Under the pieces are notes generated by a model that worked only from the letters and a program-made list of their open reading frames with translations, was not told the origin of the DNA and ran no database searches. This document shows positions 51,300-64,000 of a stretch of 64,000 bases of DNA, piece by piece. The stretch covers positions 80,903,775 to 80,967,774 of the forward strand of contig CM065377.1 in NCBI GenBank assembly GCA_033060915.1. The letters run 5' to 3'. This DNA is from Euryodendron excelsum. Taxonomy: Eukaryota > Streptophyta > Magnoliopsida > Ericales > Pentaphylacaceae. How positions within the stretch are numbered: position 1 is the stretch's first letter; every line of letters starts with the position of its first letter. A program made the translations under genes and the position numbers.

Positions 51300-54200
51300 G
51301 GTCTGGTGGGTGAGTTCTTCTTTCTCATTTATATTCAATACCAATGGGGTCTCCTATCGTATAATGCTTTTCTTCAAGTGCCATGTGAACATTGTCCATT
51401 TCCTATTTCTTAAATCGTGTAAACTTTTTTTTTACGCTATGTTTGGATATTATATTTATATTAAAAATAAATAAATAAATATAGAAGAGAAAAATAAATT
51501 TTGTTTGGTTTCGTTACATGTACAAAATAGTATGTACAAGTAATTTAATCTCTCTTAACAAATCCTAGCTATATTCAAACATAGCGTTAAGTGTTAGTTA
51601 TTGTAAGTAATTTTAATTTTCTTCTTGACGACATGATTAAATCTGTAGACTAGAAGGAGCTTTGGAAATTTATGATAGGCTTGGGCTTGACGTGTAACTT
51701 GCGCTTGCCTTCCATGGAGGTCTGGACAAATTTTATTCTTGGTCTCCAAAAACCCGCCATGTCATCTTTCTTCTTTCTCTCACCAAGCAGTGGATTCACC
51801 TTATTAGTTTGGTTCAGTAAGTATATATGTTCCGGAATTTTCTAATAACAGAACAATTCACTATTTTGTGAGATGAGGAGGGAGGAGACGTGTGCTCATA
51901 AAAGGTTGAATAATTTTTTGAAATCCTAACTTTTGACATATGCTTTTGTTGTTTGTTATATTCCTAAAATGTTTATGAGATCACATCTAAGTGGTATATT
52001 GTAGATATATATATATATATATATATGCACCCACATATATTTCTTGTAATGTTATTATAATAATGTTTATTGTCATAATCTTAGATTGTTTATTGTGAAT
52101 CACGTTCTACCATTGAATTGTCCAAAAGTGTCTTTCATTTGTGTTCTTCGCAACAGTTTATACATGTCCTAATTCGGCTCAAACGCAGCCAAAATTGGGC
52201 AGTCCATATGCAGCGTACTTTTTCATATTTTCATGAGCAGAATAGTGGAATTGTTTAAATTTCAATTGAAAGTTTATCGGATTTTAAAATGTATTAAAAT
52301 TTAGCTTGTTTGTTTTTTAAAGTGATCTTAAATGAATTTTAATTAAAAAATTAATAAAAACAAAAAAATATTTTAATTAATTGGCTAAGCCGGCTACAAG
52401 TGTCTTAATTAATTGGCTAACCCGACTACAATGGCTCGAGACATGAAACAGGTTGTGGTTGGGCTGAGCCACCATGACTTGGGGTTCTGCTTTCTACTTA
52501 CTAGAGGACGAATTAGCTGTCCAAATCAAACCAACGATACTATGCCACCTGCCATTGGAAAAAATTTTAATATCCCATTACCTTGTCTTTTCTTTTGGAG
52601 TTTTAGGTGGTGGTACGTCGTGACGTGGCAATGAACCCATGGTTCTTTAGTCGAAAGCTTTGATGGGGATTGTATTGGACACGTTGCCACGTTTTGCTAC
52701 AACGTTTTTCTGGAATCGGGGTGAGGCAACCATTAAATGTAACGCAGGTGTCTGTCTGTCTGTCCTCCTATCTTCACATATAGAGAAAATATTTTGTATA
52801 AGGGTGATGTTGACATCTCAATTTTCTTGTGTTAATTACATGTGTTGAAATTATAATTATTATAAAATATCATCAATTAATTTGAATAATATAAAGAAAT
52901 CTCTCTTTAATTTTAAGTAATTAAAATTTTAATAATTTTATTTGATATATATGATTGGCTTATAAAATCATATTAAAAAAAAACGTGATACTAATGTTGG
53001 ATTGGATGCCGCCCTCAGTTTTCTAAATCCTTGAGAAACTCCCACCTACTTTTTTATTTTGGGACTATTTAATTAAGTAGAGTAATGATGCTGTTTCGGA
53101 CGCATCATATTAGAATGCAACATTCAATGAACAATTGAGGACTTAATACTACAAGTCCAAGTAAAAAAAAAAAAAAAAAACTATAATATATAACAAAACT
53201 TAATATTAAGTTCAAAATCTAGCACGAGACTTCTATGAGGCTTAAAGACGCCCTACGCAAATTTTTCTCTCTCGCAAAAAAGTTGTTTCAGTCTTTTGAA
53301 CTCATGACATCATCATCATCATCAATGAGTGGCTAAGACTCACCATAAGTCCTTTCAATAGTGCATTATATTATAATGCAACATACACTGAACAATCATA
53401 GAGTTAAACCATGTATTTACACGTAATATTACGTTTTGAAGTTTTATTTATACATATCATAGTTATTAAAATTGAGCTGGACATTAAATCGGTGAAGACA
53501 CCAATTCTCGATTTATTGGTTCAACAGGTGGTTCAACCGATTCAATAGATATTATAAAATTAGTATGTTTTATTTATTTATAAAATTCAAGTACATTTTA
53601 TATATATTGTATTTTACAAAAGTAAACACAAGAAGTAAGTTAGAAAGTTGGTAGATAATTCATAAAAGAGCTTTCTATCCGTGTGGTCATGAGTTTCAAG
53701 CCTTTAAGTGCAACACAAGAGCCTTGTTTGGCAGCCAATCCCAATGCTTGTACCGAATCGGTGGACCCTTCTGTTCTCGGTTAAACCGGTCAATCCGGTC
53801 TAGTTCTTATGATGTGTATACGCATGAACGGACCGTGAGGCCCGCTATTGTTGAAGTATGGCGTCATGTTTTCATCTCCTAGGAATCGGATGTTATTTTA
53901 GTGTTGAATCTCTCTCAAAATTGCCAACAATTGGACGGTTCAGATCGAGAGAATCTTGAGCTCTTCTTTTATAATCTTTGTTTCTTTTGTAGCTTATTAG
54001 AAACTTTATGCTCTTTGAAAGAAAATTATAATATTTTCAATTTTTATTCAGAGAGAAGTGAGAAGATTCATAAGGTTGACACATCAATTAGATGGGAAAG
54101 TGACCCCATAATTTAATTGCATTAGGCGAACCGAGCCCATCATTAGCATTTCTTCCGTGCGGGTAAGCATGAAATTATTGAGGGACCAATCTATCTTATA

Positions 54201-55647
54201 TGTGTAGAATGGCAACTAAATAAGTAGGCCAATGTTGAGTTTTGTTATTTTCGCACGGATAGAGGTTTATAAGTTATAACCAAAATGAAAAGACGGATAT
54301 TACTGACAAATGACAATCAGCTGAAGAAGATGATTGACGTATTTATTCTTTTGTTAGAATAACTGTATTAGTCATTTAGAGTTATACTTGCAATGCTTGA
54401 AGCCAAACAAGTAATATATACGCGTGTGTCCTATATATGGATCACGGCTTGGCCCAACAATGGAGATTCGAGATCTCGTCCGTGATCTTCTCGATCAGTC
54501 ATTATCCACAAATAGTCCGTCACAAATTAGGGAATCAGAATCAATTCAAATTACTCTCAAGATTGGGAACAATCAATCAAGCTAAGGTCACAAAACAAGT
54601 CTGCTATAAAGGAGGAACACAACCACATGGAAAGGTACACCATTCTTCTACCAATTCATATTTCATTTCAAATATCTCAACTGTGCTAACTTAGGTATCG
54701 ATGAGTATTGGGCTGGCACCCCATCAATGCTTAGTACTACTTGTTGGTCTCTAACTGTCTTGCAGGCACTGGGCCTCGATCGGAGGAAGCCACTGAATTC
54801 ACTGTATCATCACCAACTATGGCCTTCAGGAGGCGTCAAAGGTGATATTAACTGTCGAGGGAGGGGCTCGGCAGAGCAAGGCTCTTTTAATTTCTATGGC
54901 CGACATAGATAAATTGGATTAGTCATGGAAGATAGACAGCCCTTACCAGCCCATTTTCCCTAATCTGATATTTGAGCCACTTGGAGCTTGCTGGGTTAGG
55001 GCCTTTACGCTATTAGTCTTTTTAGTGTTGGGCCTGCCGCAACAGATCAGGACTAGATAACAGGATGGACCAGGCTCCTAGGAGGTCATGTACCTGGTAA
55101 AATCATGTACCAGTACAGGCCAGGCCGAAATCTGTATATATAACTTATAATAGCTATATGGTGCCAAGTAGGATTACAGTGGTAGAAGACTAGACTTCTC
55201 TCCACAACAACGGAACTAATATAAATTAAGGCAAGTCCAAGTTATACTTAACGCTTTCAGCACTTGCAGAGAGAGTCATGTATATATACAAGTTTCTGGG
55301 CTTTGAAAAACAGTCTCCTATACATTTATATATATATATATATACTAAAATTTGAATTAGAGGTTCTCTTCTCTCTAATCAAAAGGCGAATTTGAAACGT
55401 CAAATTAGAGGTAAGGGTTATGAATTCCTGACGACTTAAATTTTCAAAAAACAACAAAAGCTAAACCTAACTTGCTGCCCATTCCTTTTATTTTATTTTC
55501 TACGTGGGTTTTTCTTTGTAAAGAGTATCCCTTCTTTCTCGATTGAAGACACCAAATTGACTTGATCAGTGGCATAAAGCTTGCACAAAAGGTTGCTTAC
55601 CCTTTTCCTACTTTTCAACTACTCCTCCCCCACCCCCTTTAACTCGA

Positions 55648-55700
<53 letters not shown>

Positions 55701-57860
55701 ACGTGACCATACACTTTGGTGGGTAGAATTGAGAAAGACTTGCCAAATGGGTGTTGGAGGTGTAATACTCGATGAAATCAAGGTCAAGCCGCCAAGGCTT
55801 GAGAAAAAAAGAAAGAGAGAGACAGAAGCCTAGTCGTATAAATTAATTTATATTAGTATTTTCTTTCATTTATTCAAATGTATATAAAATTATTCATAAT
55901 ATATTATGATATACGTTCGACAACCTGTGTTGGAAATGCAGGGATTTGACATTTACGTGTTGTTACTTTCTTTCTCTCTCTCTCTCTCACTCCACACACT
56001 CTCTCTCTCTTGCACAATTTTCAAAGTCGGTAAAGCGTTGAAATCTGGAGCCAGTGTCGTCCTCTCCGTTTGTCACTCTAATGCACAGTTTGATGTATAG
56101 AGAGAGAAAAACAAAAGGTGGAGGCCGTCGTGGTGGGGGGTGGCATGGCAGCACGTTCTTCGGGCACCTTATGATAGAAGTGTTGAGTTCTAAAATGGAT
56201 CATCTAAAATTACCTTCCATTTTAGGAAGGGTAATGCCATACACAAAATAGTAATAATAAATTCATGTGAAATTTTCATATAACATGATATTTTATTTTA
56301 AATAAAGCATTTACTATGACTATTTTTAATTTTAAAAATATCAATTTTATATTAATTTTGTAAAATTTTTTAAATTTTCTTTAAAAGAATTTATAATTTT
56401 CTTTTCAGAAATGACCATCTTAATTCCATTTAGCAACATATTAGGTGAGGATGTATATGATATGTTGTAAAAATTGTTGTTTTACATTTAAATGTACGTT
56501 TTATTATATATATATATACACGGCTAGAACTAGTATTTTTTTGGGAGTGCCAAAATTTGAAAACACAATATGGAAAGTTTTCTTTGCATGATGCCAGTAA
56601 CTGGCAGAAGCCAAGAAACCAAGATTTTTGGCTATTGATATAGTTATTATATTTAATTTTAATTGCACATATTTTTAACTTCAAGTATGAGAATTATAAT
56701 AAATACAAGACTAAATTTGTATAAAAAAATAAAACTAGTTTCTCTTCAACATGGGTAAAATATGAGAGAAAAACAAATTAATTGTTTCTTAAACAAAAAA
56801 AAAAAAAAATGGTAGAACCTACAATCTACTATTACAAAAATTTTAATTTTTTTTTTTGTAAAAATCTTAAAGAGGGTTTCTAGTTATGCGGGTTCCAATA
56901 AAATAAAGCTTTACTAGGGCGTTATTCATATATGTGGTATATATAGGAGGATCACACAAAAGTTTGGGTGCCATGGGACCCCTCATATAGAATTTGCTTG
57001 CAGACAACAATAAATTTAGTTATTTTTAATGAAATCTTAAGTTTAACTTGAGTTGACCTCATTTAATTCCTTTATTTTTATTTTAAATGATATGTTAACT
57101 CTTTTAACTTATTAAATGAATATCTCTATTATAACAATAGAACGAAGAGGATATGTATCATGAGTTGAATGAACTTGTACACATGTAGATTAAAGTTATA
57201 TGGATCATAGGATCTTATAAGATTGTTTATATATAATGATTCAACTCATGATAATACTCTGGTCAATAATTTAAAAAACAATAATTTTTACATAATTTTG
57301 ATTTGCCTTGCCAATTTTTTACATAAAAATAGTAATTTTGTAATTTCGATTGTGTACTATTATAAAACCCACAATGTTTCTTTTCAAACACAAACGAGAG
57401 ATAGATCTACTCATGTGAGGTATGGAGTATATACAAATTCACAACAAAGAAAACAACAAAATATTTTATAGCGTAGAGACTGATATGATTTCCCTCATCA
57501 TCACATTTTTCATGGTGCAGATCAGATGACTGGTGAAAATTGTATGACTTTCATGAATTGTTAACATTGCTCTGGCTAGCAGTATTTCAGCCTGACAATA
57601 GGGGCCTTCAACTTGCCTTAGCTTCTACTTGGATTCCATGCATGTCTGCAACAGTCGAAAAACTGTACAGCTCGTGGAGCATGTGAAAGACAATTGACAT
57701 TTGAGATGTTAAGCCTATGAAGTCTCAATTAATTAGCTGCACACTCTGCTTGTCTCCATATCTGCCGACTAGGCGGGCAGTAGTTTCATCTTGCATGTAA
57801 TGTATAATATATATAATACATGACTAAAGAGATGAGTAGTGGTTCCTAATTCGTATTTGT
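51300..57860. other. Intergenic DNA, no gene recognised
   Basis: The start is the HD-Zip promoter region. A decayed copy of the CGGTTCAA-type repeat lies at about 53465-53800 (TTGGTTCAACAGGTGGTTCAA, GGTTAAACCGGTCAATCCGG). A GC-richer stretch at about 54440-55150 has short open frames without known motifs; retroelement debris is possible but not supported. A 49-bp (GA)n array is at 55651-55699. (TA)n runs occur near 52007-52026 and 55329-55344. Confidence 0.45.
55651..55699. repeat. (GA)n microsatellite, 49 bp
   Basis: An uninterrupted GA array directly followed by CACGTGACC, which contains a G-box core. No gene start is recognised nearby. Confidence 0.95.
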
Positions 57861-57992
57861 TTTTTTGTTTTTCATTGAAATAAATTACAAAGAGAGTTGA
57901 AGTCGAAAAGGAGATTTGGGGAGAGAAATTCGAACTCCTAATCTCTTAAAAAGAGGTCAAAAACTCTAGTGAATTGGGCTAGTACCACTTGA
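57861..57992 (-). mobile_element. tRNA-type SINE, intact relative of the split copy at 8489-9512
   Basis: On the minus strand it starts near GGTACTAGCCCAATTCACTA, has a box-A-like TAGCCCAATTC, a box B GGAGTTCGAATTTC (57925-57938), and an A-rich tail (complement of TTTTTTGTTTTTC near 57860). It aligns along its length with the copy interrupted by the MULE, sharing GAGGTCAA.AACTCT and GTTGAAGTCG. Orientation is the same in both. Confidence 0.65.
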
Positions 57993-59573
57993 TAAAAACC
58001 ATTAAGTTCTGAAGTTTCATCAGTAAAACCCACTAAGACCTGCCTATTATTTCAGCATATATAAATTCTCAAAAGTTGCAAATAGCATTTAAAAAAATAA
58101 ATAGTAAAATCTTGTCTGCCTTTTGAAATATTGAAAGGTTGTTAGTCTTCATCACAATGGCTTGTAGTACTGGACCACAAAACCTGCTTGGTAGAAGATA
58201 AGGAAATTATGTTAGAGAAGGGGTTGGCACAATACATGACATCTCATGTGTTGACTAACTCATGATTTGGATTATTCAATCGGTTTGTGCCCTCTGGCAA
58301 GGGGCATTACTTATAATCTCAATTGGTCGGTCACATCAGGCCAGGATACGGGTGCTTCTCCTCCACAGCAATATGTCTGTTTTTATTTTGTGTGTTCTTT
58401 TTTTTTTTTTTGTCTGAACTTGAATTTTGGTTCATTACAAGAAGACTGGTGTTTTGTTTAAAATTTACCTTTCTTTTTGTGCAGCTCAAGCCTTCTTAAT
58501 GGGTCAGTTAGTTTGACAAATAAATCAAAAGTTGATTTATTTGTTGAGAAAGAAAAATGTCCCCTCAAATTGCACAAAAGATGGAGCAAACAGAAAGCAG
58601 TAGTACGGCAACTTCAAAAGTGACGGATATAAATTATTCTCCAAAGTGGGGGGCTCAATTTTCTTATACCTTGCACTCAGAGAGAGAGAGAGAGAGAGGA
58701 ATTACTGGAAAGGAAGGCCAAATTCAAATACTGGAATTGATAACAAGAAGAGAAATTAAATGATGGATATTGAGAGAAGATGGCATCTCGCTAATTGGAA
58801 AGTACAAAGATTGAAATGTGCCTTCATATTACAGATGAATAAGGATATTCTTCTAATTTTTGGGTAACAAGATTTTAAGGCAACTCAAGTCCTTTGATAT
58901 GAAGGTTGGGCTGGTGGCCTAAAAAAAGACTGACAAGGCATGGAAGCAATAAGCAAATTAGAAAATTTGGAATGCAAATTTTTTACACCAAAAAAAATGC
59001 ATTAGAAGAAAATTTTGACCTAAACAAATGTAGTGAAAGTAAAAAAATTGGTAATTGTTAGCGAATATATTAGCATTGATTCTAGGGATTTATTCTCCTA
59101 ATTTATGATTTCATATTTTGCTGTTTCTTGTAACATAGGATACCTCTCCTTCATTGTAATTTTTTTCAGTTCAACACAATTCAATAACGGGACTATTCTC
59201 TCTCTTTTTATCTCCCTAATCATTCTACAAGTAACAAAGATCTTCGACCTTGAAATGATGAGCAAAGTGACATTATGGAGCTTTGGTTGACAAGGCTTTT
59301 AGTCATGTACCAGAATAGTCAGTTTAGATTACATACGACGTCGCTGAGGCCATGGCCTGGCATTGTTTGTACCACTTCCTCTCTTCACCTGAGTCTGTCT
59401 GAGATTGAACGTTAACTTATATTAAAAAAACAAGAAGACCGATTCAAATTCGCAAAGAGAACGCATAAAAGTCGCCGAGGAATTGGGAAGGTGAAAAGCA
59501 CTAAACAGAAAGAAAGAGATGGATTGATCCGAATGGATGAGAGAAAGAGTCGTATCAATATCGTATATACTTG

Positions 59574-59610
<37 letters not shown>

Positions 59611-60290
59611 GACTGAGGAGTGGACCCCTGACCTTATCTGTCGGTCATCGTCTCGAATTCTTCGCCTGTGTAAAAAGGAAACGCGGCAAACGAGGGACAC
59701 TTCTTTCATTGTACAAAAAAATTGAAAATTTTAAAATTAAATAATAATTAAAAATTTCAGTGTATTAAACGTTGGGAGTTCTATTCATCGGGCAGCTCAA
59801 ATAACTCAACCACTCCTCTGACCCACTTGTATATGGCCCCCTAGCCACTTATTAATTTCTTTGATTCCTTTCCTTCTATCTCTTTTCTTATAGTTTACAC
59901 GGGTGAGAACAGGAATGAAACTGGGATTGTCTACTTATATTATGATCATGGTTACGTACGTATACAGTCTCGTCATCATCCGACGGTCCATGATTGGGTC
60001 TTTATGGCTTTTGTAGGGTCAAGTGACGACACCATCATATCCACATGATCCACCAATTGCCCAAAATCTAATGGTCGGTTTTACTTGTACGAGGTCATGG
60101 CATTAGCATTACAATCAGACGGCAGATATTATTATCATGCCTTTGGATCTTGAGAGATGAGGGTATACTAAAGAGTCTATAGACTATCTAGAGATAGTCT
60201 GTGTGTGCATGGCTTCGTGGTCATTTCTGGAACCCAGTTGGTAGGGCCAGTAGCTTTTGTCTTTTTACGTTGGGCTCCCACTCTCTTTTA
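57993..60290. other. Intergenic DNA upstream of MIR166
   Basis: No coding gene is recognised. Short (GA)n runs lie at about 58679-58698 and 59586-59610. The last several hundred bases are presumably the MIR166 promoter region. Confidence 0.45.
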
Positions 60291-60296
60291 CCCTTC

Positions 60297-60303
60297 TTAT
60301 AAT
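60297..60303 (+). promoter_or_regulatory. Probable TATA box of the MIR166 transcript
   Basis: TTATAAT, followed by a C-rich stretch and then a CTTCATCATCACC-type start region about 30 bases later. It lies about 165 bases upstream of the miR166* strand. Pol II transcription of the primary transcript from near 60330 is inferred. Confidence 0.45.
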
Positions 60304-60430
60304 CCCCCCCCAAAACAAATCATTCTCTTCATCATCACCATCACCATCTCTGATCTCTACCCCTTGAAGAAAGGCGTGACTCTTGTGGGACTTGGAGAGA
60401 GAGAGAGAGAGAGTGAGAGAAGAGCTGAAG

Positions 60431-60460
60431 ATGATCAACAGAAGGGAGCTTCTCTTTTGA
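60431..60460 (+). other. Nine-codon upstream ORF in the MIR166 transcript (candidate only)
   Basis: Taking transcription to begin near 60330, the first ATG in the primary transcript opens MINRRELLF and stops at TGA 60458-60460, two bases before miR166*. Some plant primary microRNA transcripts encode short peptides from their first ORF. Nothing in the sequence alone proves translation here. Confidence 0.2.
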
Positions 60461-60620
60461 GGGGAATGTTGTCTGGCTCGAGGACCCTTTCTTGATCAGT
60501 TTCTTTTGCAGATCTGTATCTATAGATCTGTTACAAGCATGTATACATACATACATAACAGATCATTTTGATCATGTGAAAGTGTTGTCGGACCAGGCTT
60601 CATTCCCCCCAATTATTGCT
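60455..60620 (+). ncRNA. MIR166: MIR166 precursor hairpin
   Basis: The 3' arm contains the complete 21-base mature miR166 (60588-60608), beginning TCGGACCAGGCTTCATT and ending CCCC. The 5' arm contains the star strand GGAATGTTGTCTGGCTCGAG plus G (60463-60483). The arms pair over the mature region with the few mismatches usual for this family, and pairing continues inward (CTTTCTTGATCA against TGATCATGTGAAAG). About 104 bases of loop and upper stem separate star and mature strands. miR166 directs cleavage of HD-Zip III mRNAs (PHB, PHV, REV types) and so sets leaf polarity and meristem and vascular pattern. A (GA)n run (about 60391-60414) lies in the transcript 5' of the hairpin. Which family member (a, b, c...) cannot be decided, since mature sequences are shared. 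Confidence 0.95.
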
Positions 60621-61039
60621 TCCACCTTGCTCTCCAGATGATCGTGCCCTTGATCTGAAGGTCGAGGTTTTGTATTAGCTGCTTGTTTTTTAAGTTCATT
60701 TTCTTTGTTTTTATTCTCTGATTTTTGTCAGTTTTGGGAATAATTGGGCAGTTTCGGACGATGGGTTTTTGTTTCAAGGGGTATTAAGGTAGTTATATAT
60801 CTGCATATTGGTGTAATGATGTGGTATCTTGACTGTATATTGCATCTTTTCTTGGAAAGTTGTTCATCATTACACTCTTTTTGTGTTCTGATGATTCTCA
60901 CTCATGTTATGATGCGTTTTTAATTGTGTCAGTGAAGCACTTTTCTGGTTCATCATTAGGCAGATTTTTCTCATCATGTTCTTCAGAACCTGGATCTGTC
61001 TGCTTCTGCTATTATCATATCTTTCTCTTTGAACTTTTG

Positions 61040-61087
<48 letters not shown>

Positions 61088-64000
61088 CAGGTTTTCTTGG
61101 GGGTAGATTTGTGCTACTATGAACAAGCAGAGAACTACTGTAGATACCCTTTCGATATATTAAGTTGTTTAAATCTCAATTTCCAATCAAATGTATTTCT
61201 TTCTCAGTAACACAATATTACAGCATGGTTTACATTACTCAGATTGTGTTCTCTTTAACTGATTTTTCACTCTTTGTAGGATCTTTTAGACATCTCTCTA
61301 ACCCTTGTTTTGTTTTTGGTGTTCTTCCCCCAACCCATCAAGTTGTGATTTTTATCTTTTAATCAGCTTTGTATTTACAGTTTGCATAAGATTGTGGTCT
61401 TGCTCCTTGTATGCTTTTGGTGGCTGAAGAGATTACCAGATAACATAGTGACCTTAACGACTCGATCCATTCTATTACTGTCGTATGCTTCCTATATTGG
61501 CTATCTTTTATTTTGTTCTAAACCTGTCATAGTGATATTTTCTGACTGTTGATAGAATTTGCGCGTTATTTACCAGTGATTTTAGGATATTTGATAACAA
61601 GACAAACTACAGCTGCTGCTGTGTGTGTGTAAGAGGCAACACACTTGCCTTAGCTTGGTTATTAACTTATTCTACTCAACCGAAGCCCCAAGTTTCTGAG
61701 TTAATATTGGACATGGCACAGCCCTTGCTCTTCTGCTTTTCTTCTACTTCATTCTCGGGATTTTAACCCAATATATCAGTTGATTTTGAGATAAGTACTA
61801 TTTCTTTTGGCCTCTTCTGAATTTTTGCCCAATTTGAACTGCTTACTGCATGTAGATTCATGTATTTTAGTAACTTCTCAATGGATTACGACTCTTTGTT
61901 GGAAGGTAACTTGGATTTTAAGGTGCATTGTGTAGGTAAATCTCAAGCTCTTGTTGTATTACTTTTGAAGTAGTATGCCGCTTATTATGCCATGTGTTTT
62001 TCTGTTTAGTTCATTCTATTTTACTGTAATTTTTGTTATTGTAAACTTATTACATTGTGGGATGTGTCATTGAGAAAAGGTAAAATGGGTTCTTAAAAGA
62101 GTGTCTGTGTCTCACATCTTTCTTGTCCTTTTACTTCGGCTTTTGAGAGATTGGGAAGAGTAGCTCCTTAAATGAATACGATGGAAACAATTGATTAGAA
62201 AGATAGGTAAAAGAAAAAGCTGTCTAGGCCTTTCGGACCTAAACAACTCGTGTGATGACTCTCTCTTGCTCATACAGTCTTTAATCAGCCAGTGACTCTC
62301 TCTCTCTCTCTCTCTCCCCAACAGACATTTATCTATCCACGCTTGACACGACGTCAGCAGAAAGGTTAGCTATGGAGGCCTTTCAATGCCTGAGAAACAA
62401 GCTGGAGCAGAATGTTCAAGTCTATAAAAAATAGCCGCTTTGGATTATGGGGGTTCTAATGCCACGAGAGTGATAATTTGGTTTTACATTTTATATTTTT
62501 TTTGGTAACTGGTTTTACATTGTTGTCAAACTCGAGATTATGTGAAATTATTGAATGCTGTCTCATAGGGAACTGCCTTTTGGGAAGTTGGATCTTTTTG
62601 ACTTTGTGAAAATCAAGTGGAACCATCGTTGGTCTGCTTTACCCAAAATTTTCTAGACAGAGAGAGAGGGGGGGGCTTGTGCTTTATAGATTCAAATAAA
62701 AGCACCAGGCCACAACTTTTCATTTAATTGAAGTGGGTACAACTTGACTAAAGGCCAAAAAAAGAACATTTAAAGGTCATTTAGATTGGATGGGAAGGAT
62801 GTTCAGGGCAGCCCTCACGCTTTAGGGGTACTATCACTAGCTGTTAAATTTATTAATTGGACCCATGAACACTTGTTCTTGTGGGATCCAAGGTAAATTG
62901 TACTGCACATTGTCTTCTTGAGAGAGAGAGAGAGAGAGAGAGGGCAGGGCAGGGCAGGGCAGCTTTTACATGAGTTTTTGGAGTTTAGACATTATTATTG
63001 TGGTGGTGACACGGTTGTGACGCTCTCATGGCGCCCATTATGCGAAATTGTGTGTGAAGCTTGAAGTAATTCCATGTTTGTCATTAACTAGTTGTTATTG
63101 ATGATGTTATTGGTGAAAAATATATCCATTGATTGGGTCACAATGTTATAAACATTATCCTTGTATTGTCCTAATAAAGCACTGTGTTCTGATACTACCT
63201 ATAGTATGTGCCAGTATGAAGGTGAAGCTTCTATGGAGTAAATGATGATGATGATATTTATATATATACATACATACATAAATATTCTTATAGCTGTTAG
63301 AAAGAAGAGGCAAAGCTATTAAAGAAAACTTATTATAGCCATTTATGAAAAAATTGATTAAACCATAATTCATGTTGAGGGTCACGAGCCACATTGAAGT
63401 CCAAAGTATGCGTCCCGTTCCAAAGTTAAGAGTCTTTAAGGATTTCATAGCTGCTGTTAAGCGTGTATGATGCCATTTACTACTGGGATTACTATACAAA
63501 AAACAAGGGTCATCGCATCAGAAACTTTGGCTCTATTAATATCCAGAGCCTGGTGATAATGCGGATTCACTGACTTCACTAGCAAGTTTAATTTGATTAA
63601 CATCATCACAAACACATTTAATTTGGTCCATGCAAGTTTTATTTGACCAATCTTGAATCTCCCCCATATCATTCATTTCCTTATTTCAATCTTAAGCTAT
63701 TGGATTGCGAAGTGACAGAAAAAGGGGTTTTTTTAAGTTGTTCTGAAAAATCAGTGTTATCGACTCAATCAATCTGCAGAAAGACCTTAAAACATTAGAG
63801 GTCAGCTCAACCGATATGCTAAATTGAATGTATATGATGATGAATTTATGTAGGCTGTTTGCTCACAGAACAAGAAAGCCAGCAGTAGTGATGGACTTGC
63901 AGTCAAATTTAAGATAGTAATAATGCTTCTGCACTTCTTTTTTCTGGTACAAAAATGAATATGCAGATAGACTACTCAACACATCCGCAAGGGAGTATTG
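60621..64000. other. MIR166 downstream region and intergenic DNA
   Basis: The 3' part of the MIR166 transcript and any introns should lie in the first kilobase or so. A (CT)n array at 61045-61084 followed by CTTCCCAG looks like a possible intron acceptor of a spliced primary transcript. A GGCAG pentanucleotide repeat follows a GA run near 62921-62962. No coding gene is recognised to the end of the window. Confidence 0.45.
61045..61084 (+). repeat. (CT)n microsatellite, 40 bp
   Basis: An uninterrupted CT array ending just before TTCCCAG, about 440 bases downstream of mature miR166. Confidence 0.9.

Noticed and set aside
54437..54912. Gene or retroelement polyprotein fragment in the GC-richer stretch
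   Set aside because: Open frames are short and only vaguely like a gypsy protease region. The resemblance is too weak to claim.

Overview
This window is nuclear DNA from a flowering plant, almost certainly a eudicot and probably woody. Genes are intron-split and widely spaced in AT-rich DNA full of small transposons and (GA/CT)n or (TA)n microsatellites. All recognisable proteins belong to plant families. No bacterial operon, CRISPR array, organellar block or viral genome is visible. The species cannot be named from the sequence.

Layout: (a) 1-4860 is repeat debris with one Tourist-like MITE and a SINE-like piece. (b) 4988-6458 (+) encodes a proline-rich protein with an apparent one-base frameshift. 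(c) 6459-12321 is intergenic and holds a Mutator-like element with about 150-bp inverted termini inserted in a SINE. (d) 12322-14462 (+) is a five-exon TAC1-type IGT gene for shoot or branch angle. (e) 17021-19973 (+) is a three-exon tail-anchored cytochrome b5 with transposon pieces in intron 1. (f) 20942-26126 (-) is a dead, 5'-truncated L1-type LINE with probable target-site duplications. (g) 30315-32013 (-) is a two-exon CYP78A cytochrome P450. (h) 32130-43340 has no genes but several MITE-like and tandem repeats. (i) 43610-48838 (+) is a five-exon ubiquitin-ribosomal protein eL40 fusion gene. (j) 50364-51159 (-) is an HD-Zip I gene of the ATHB-7/ATHB-12 type. (k) 51300-60290 is intergenic. 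(l) About 60455-60620 (+) is a MIR166 hairpin with both miR166 and miR166* readable. (m) 60621-64000 has no recognised gene.

The genes do not form a pathway or operon; each has its own promoter. Several act in plant architecture and development (TAC1, CYP78A, MIR166, HD-Zip I), but their proximity looks coincidental. miR166 acts on HD-Zip III genes, not on the HD-Zip I gene here.

I found no convincing undescribed system. The most interesting items are the MIR166 locus with two tiny ORFs around the star strand, the MULE-in-SINE nest with a reconstructable empty site, the long CT microsatellite that serves as the polypyrimidine tract of the last TAC1 intron, the frameshift in the proline-rich gene, and a duplicated site II block in the ubiquitin-eL40 promoter. 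Splice sites were placed by eye from reading frame, GT-AG boundaries and known family sequence; no transcript data were available.
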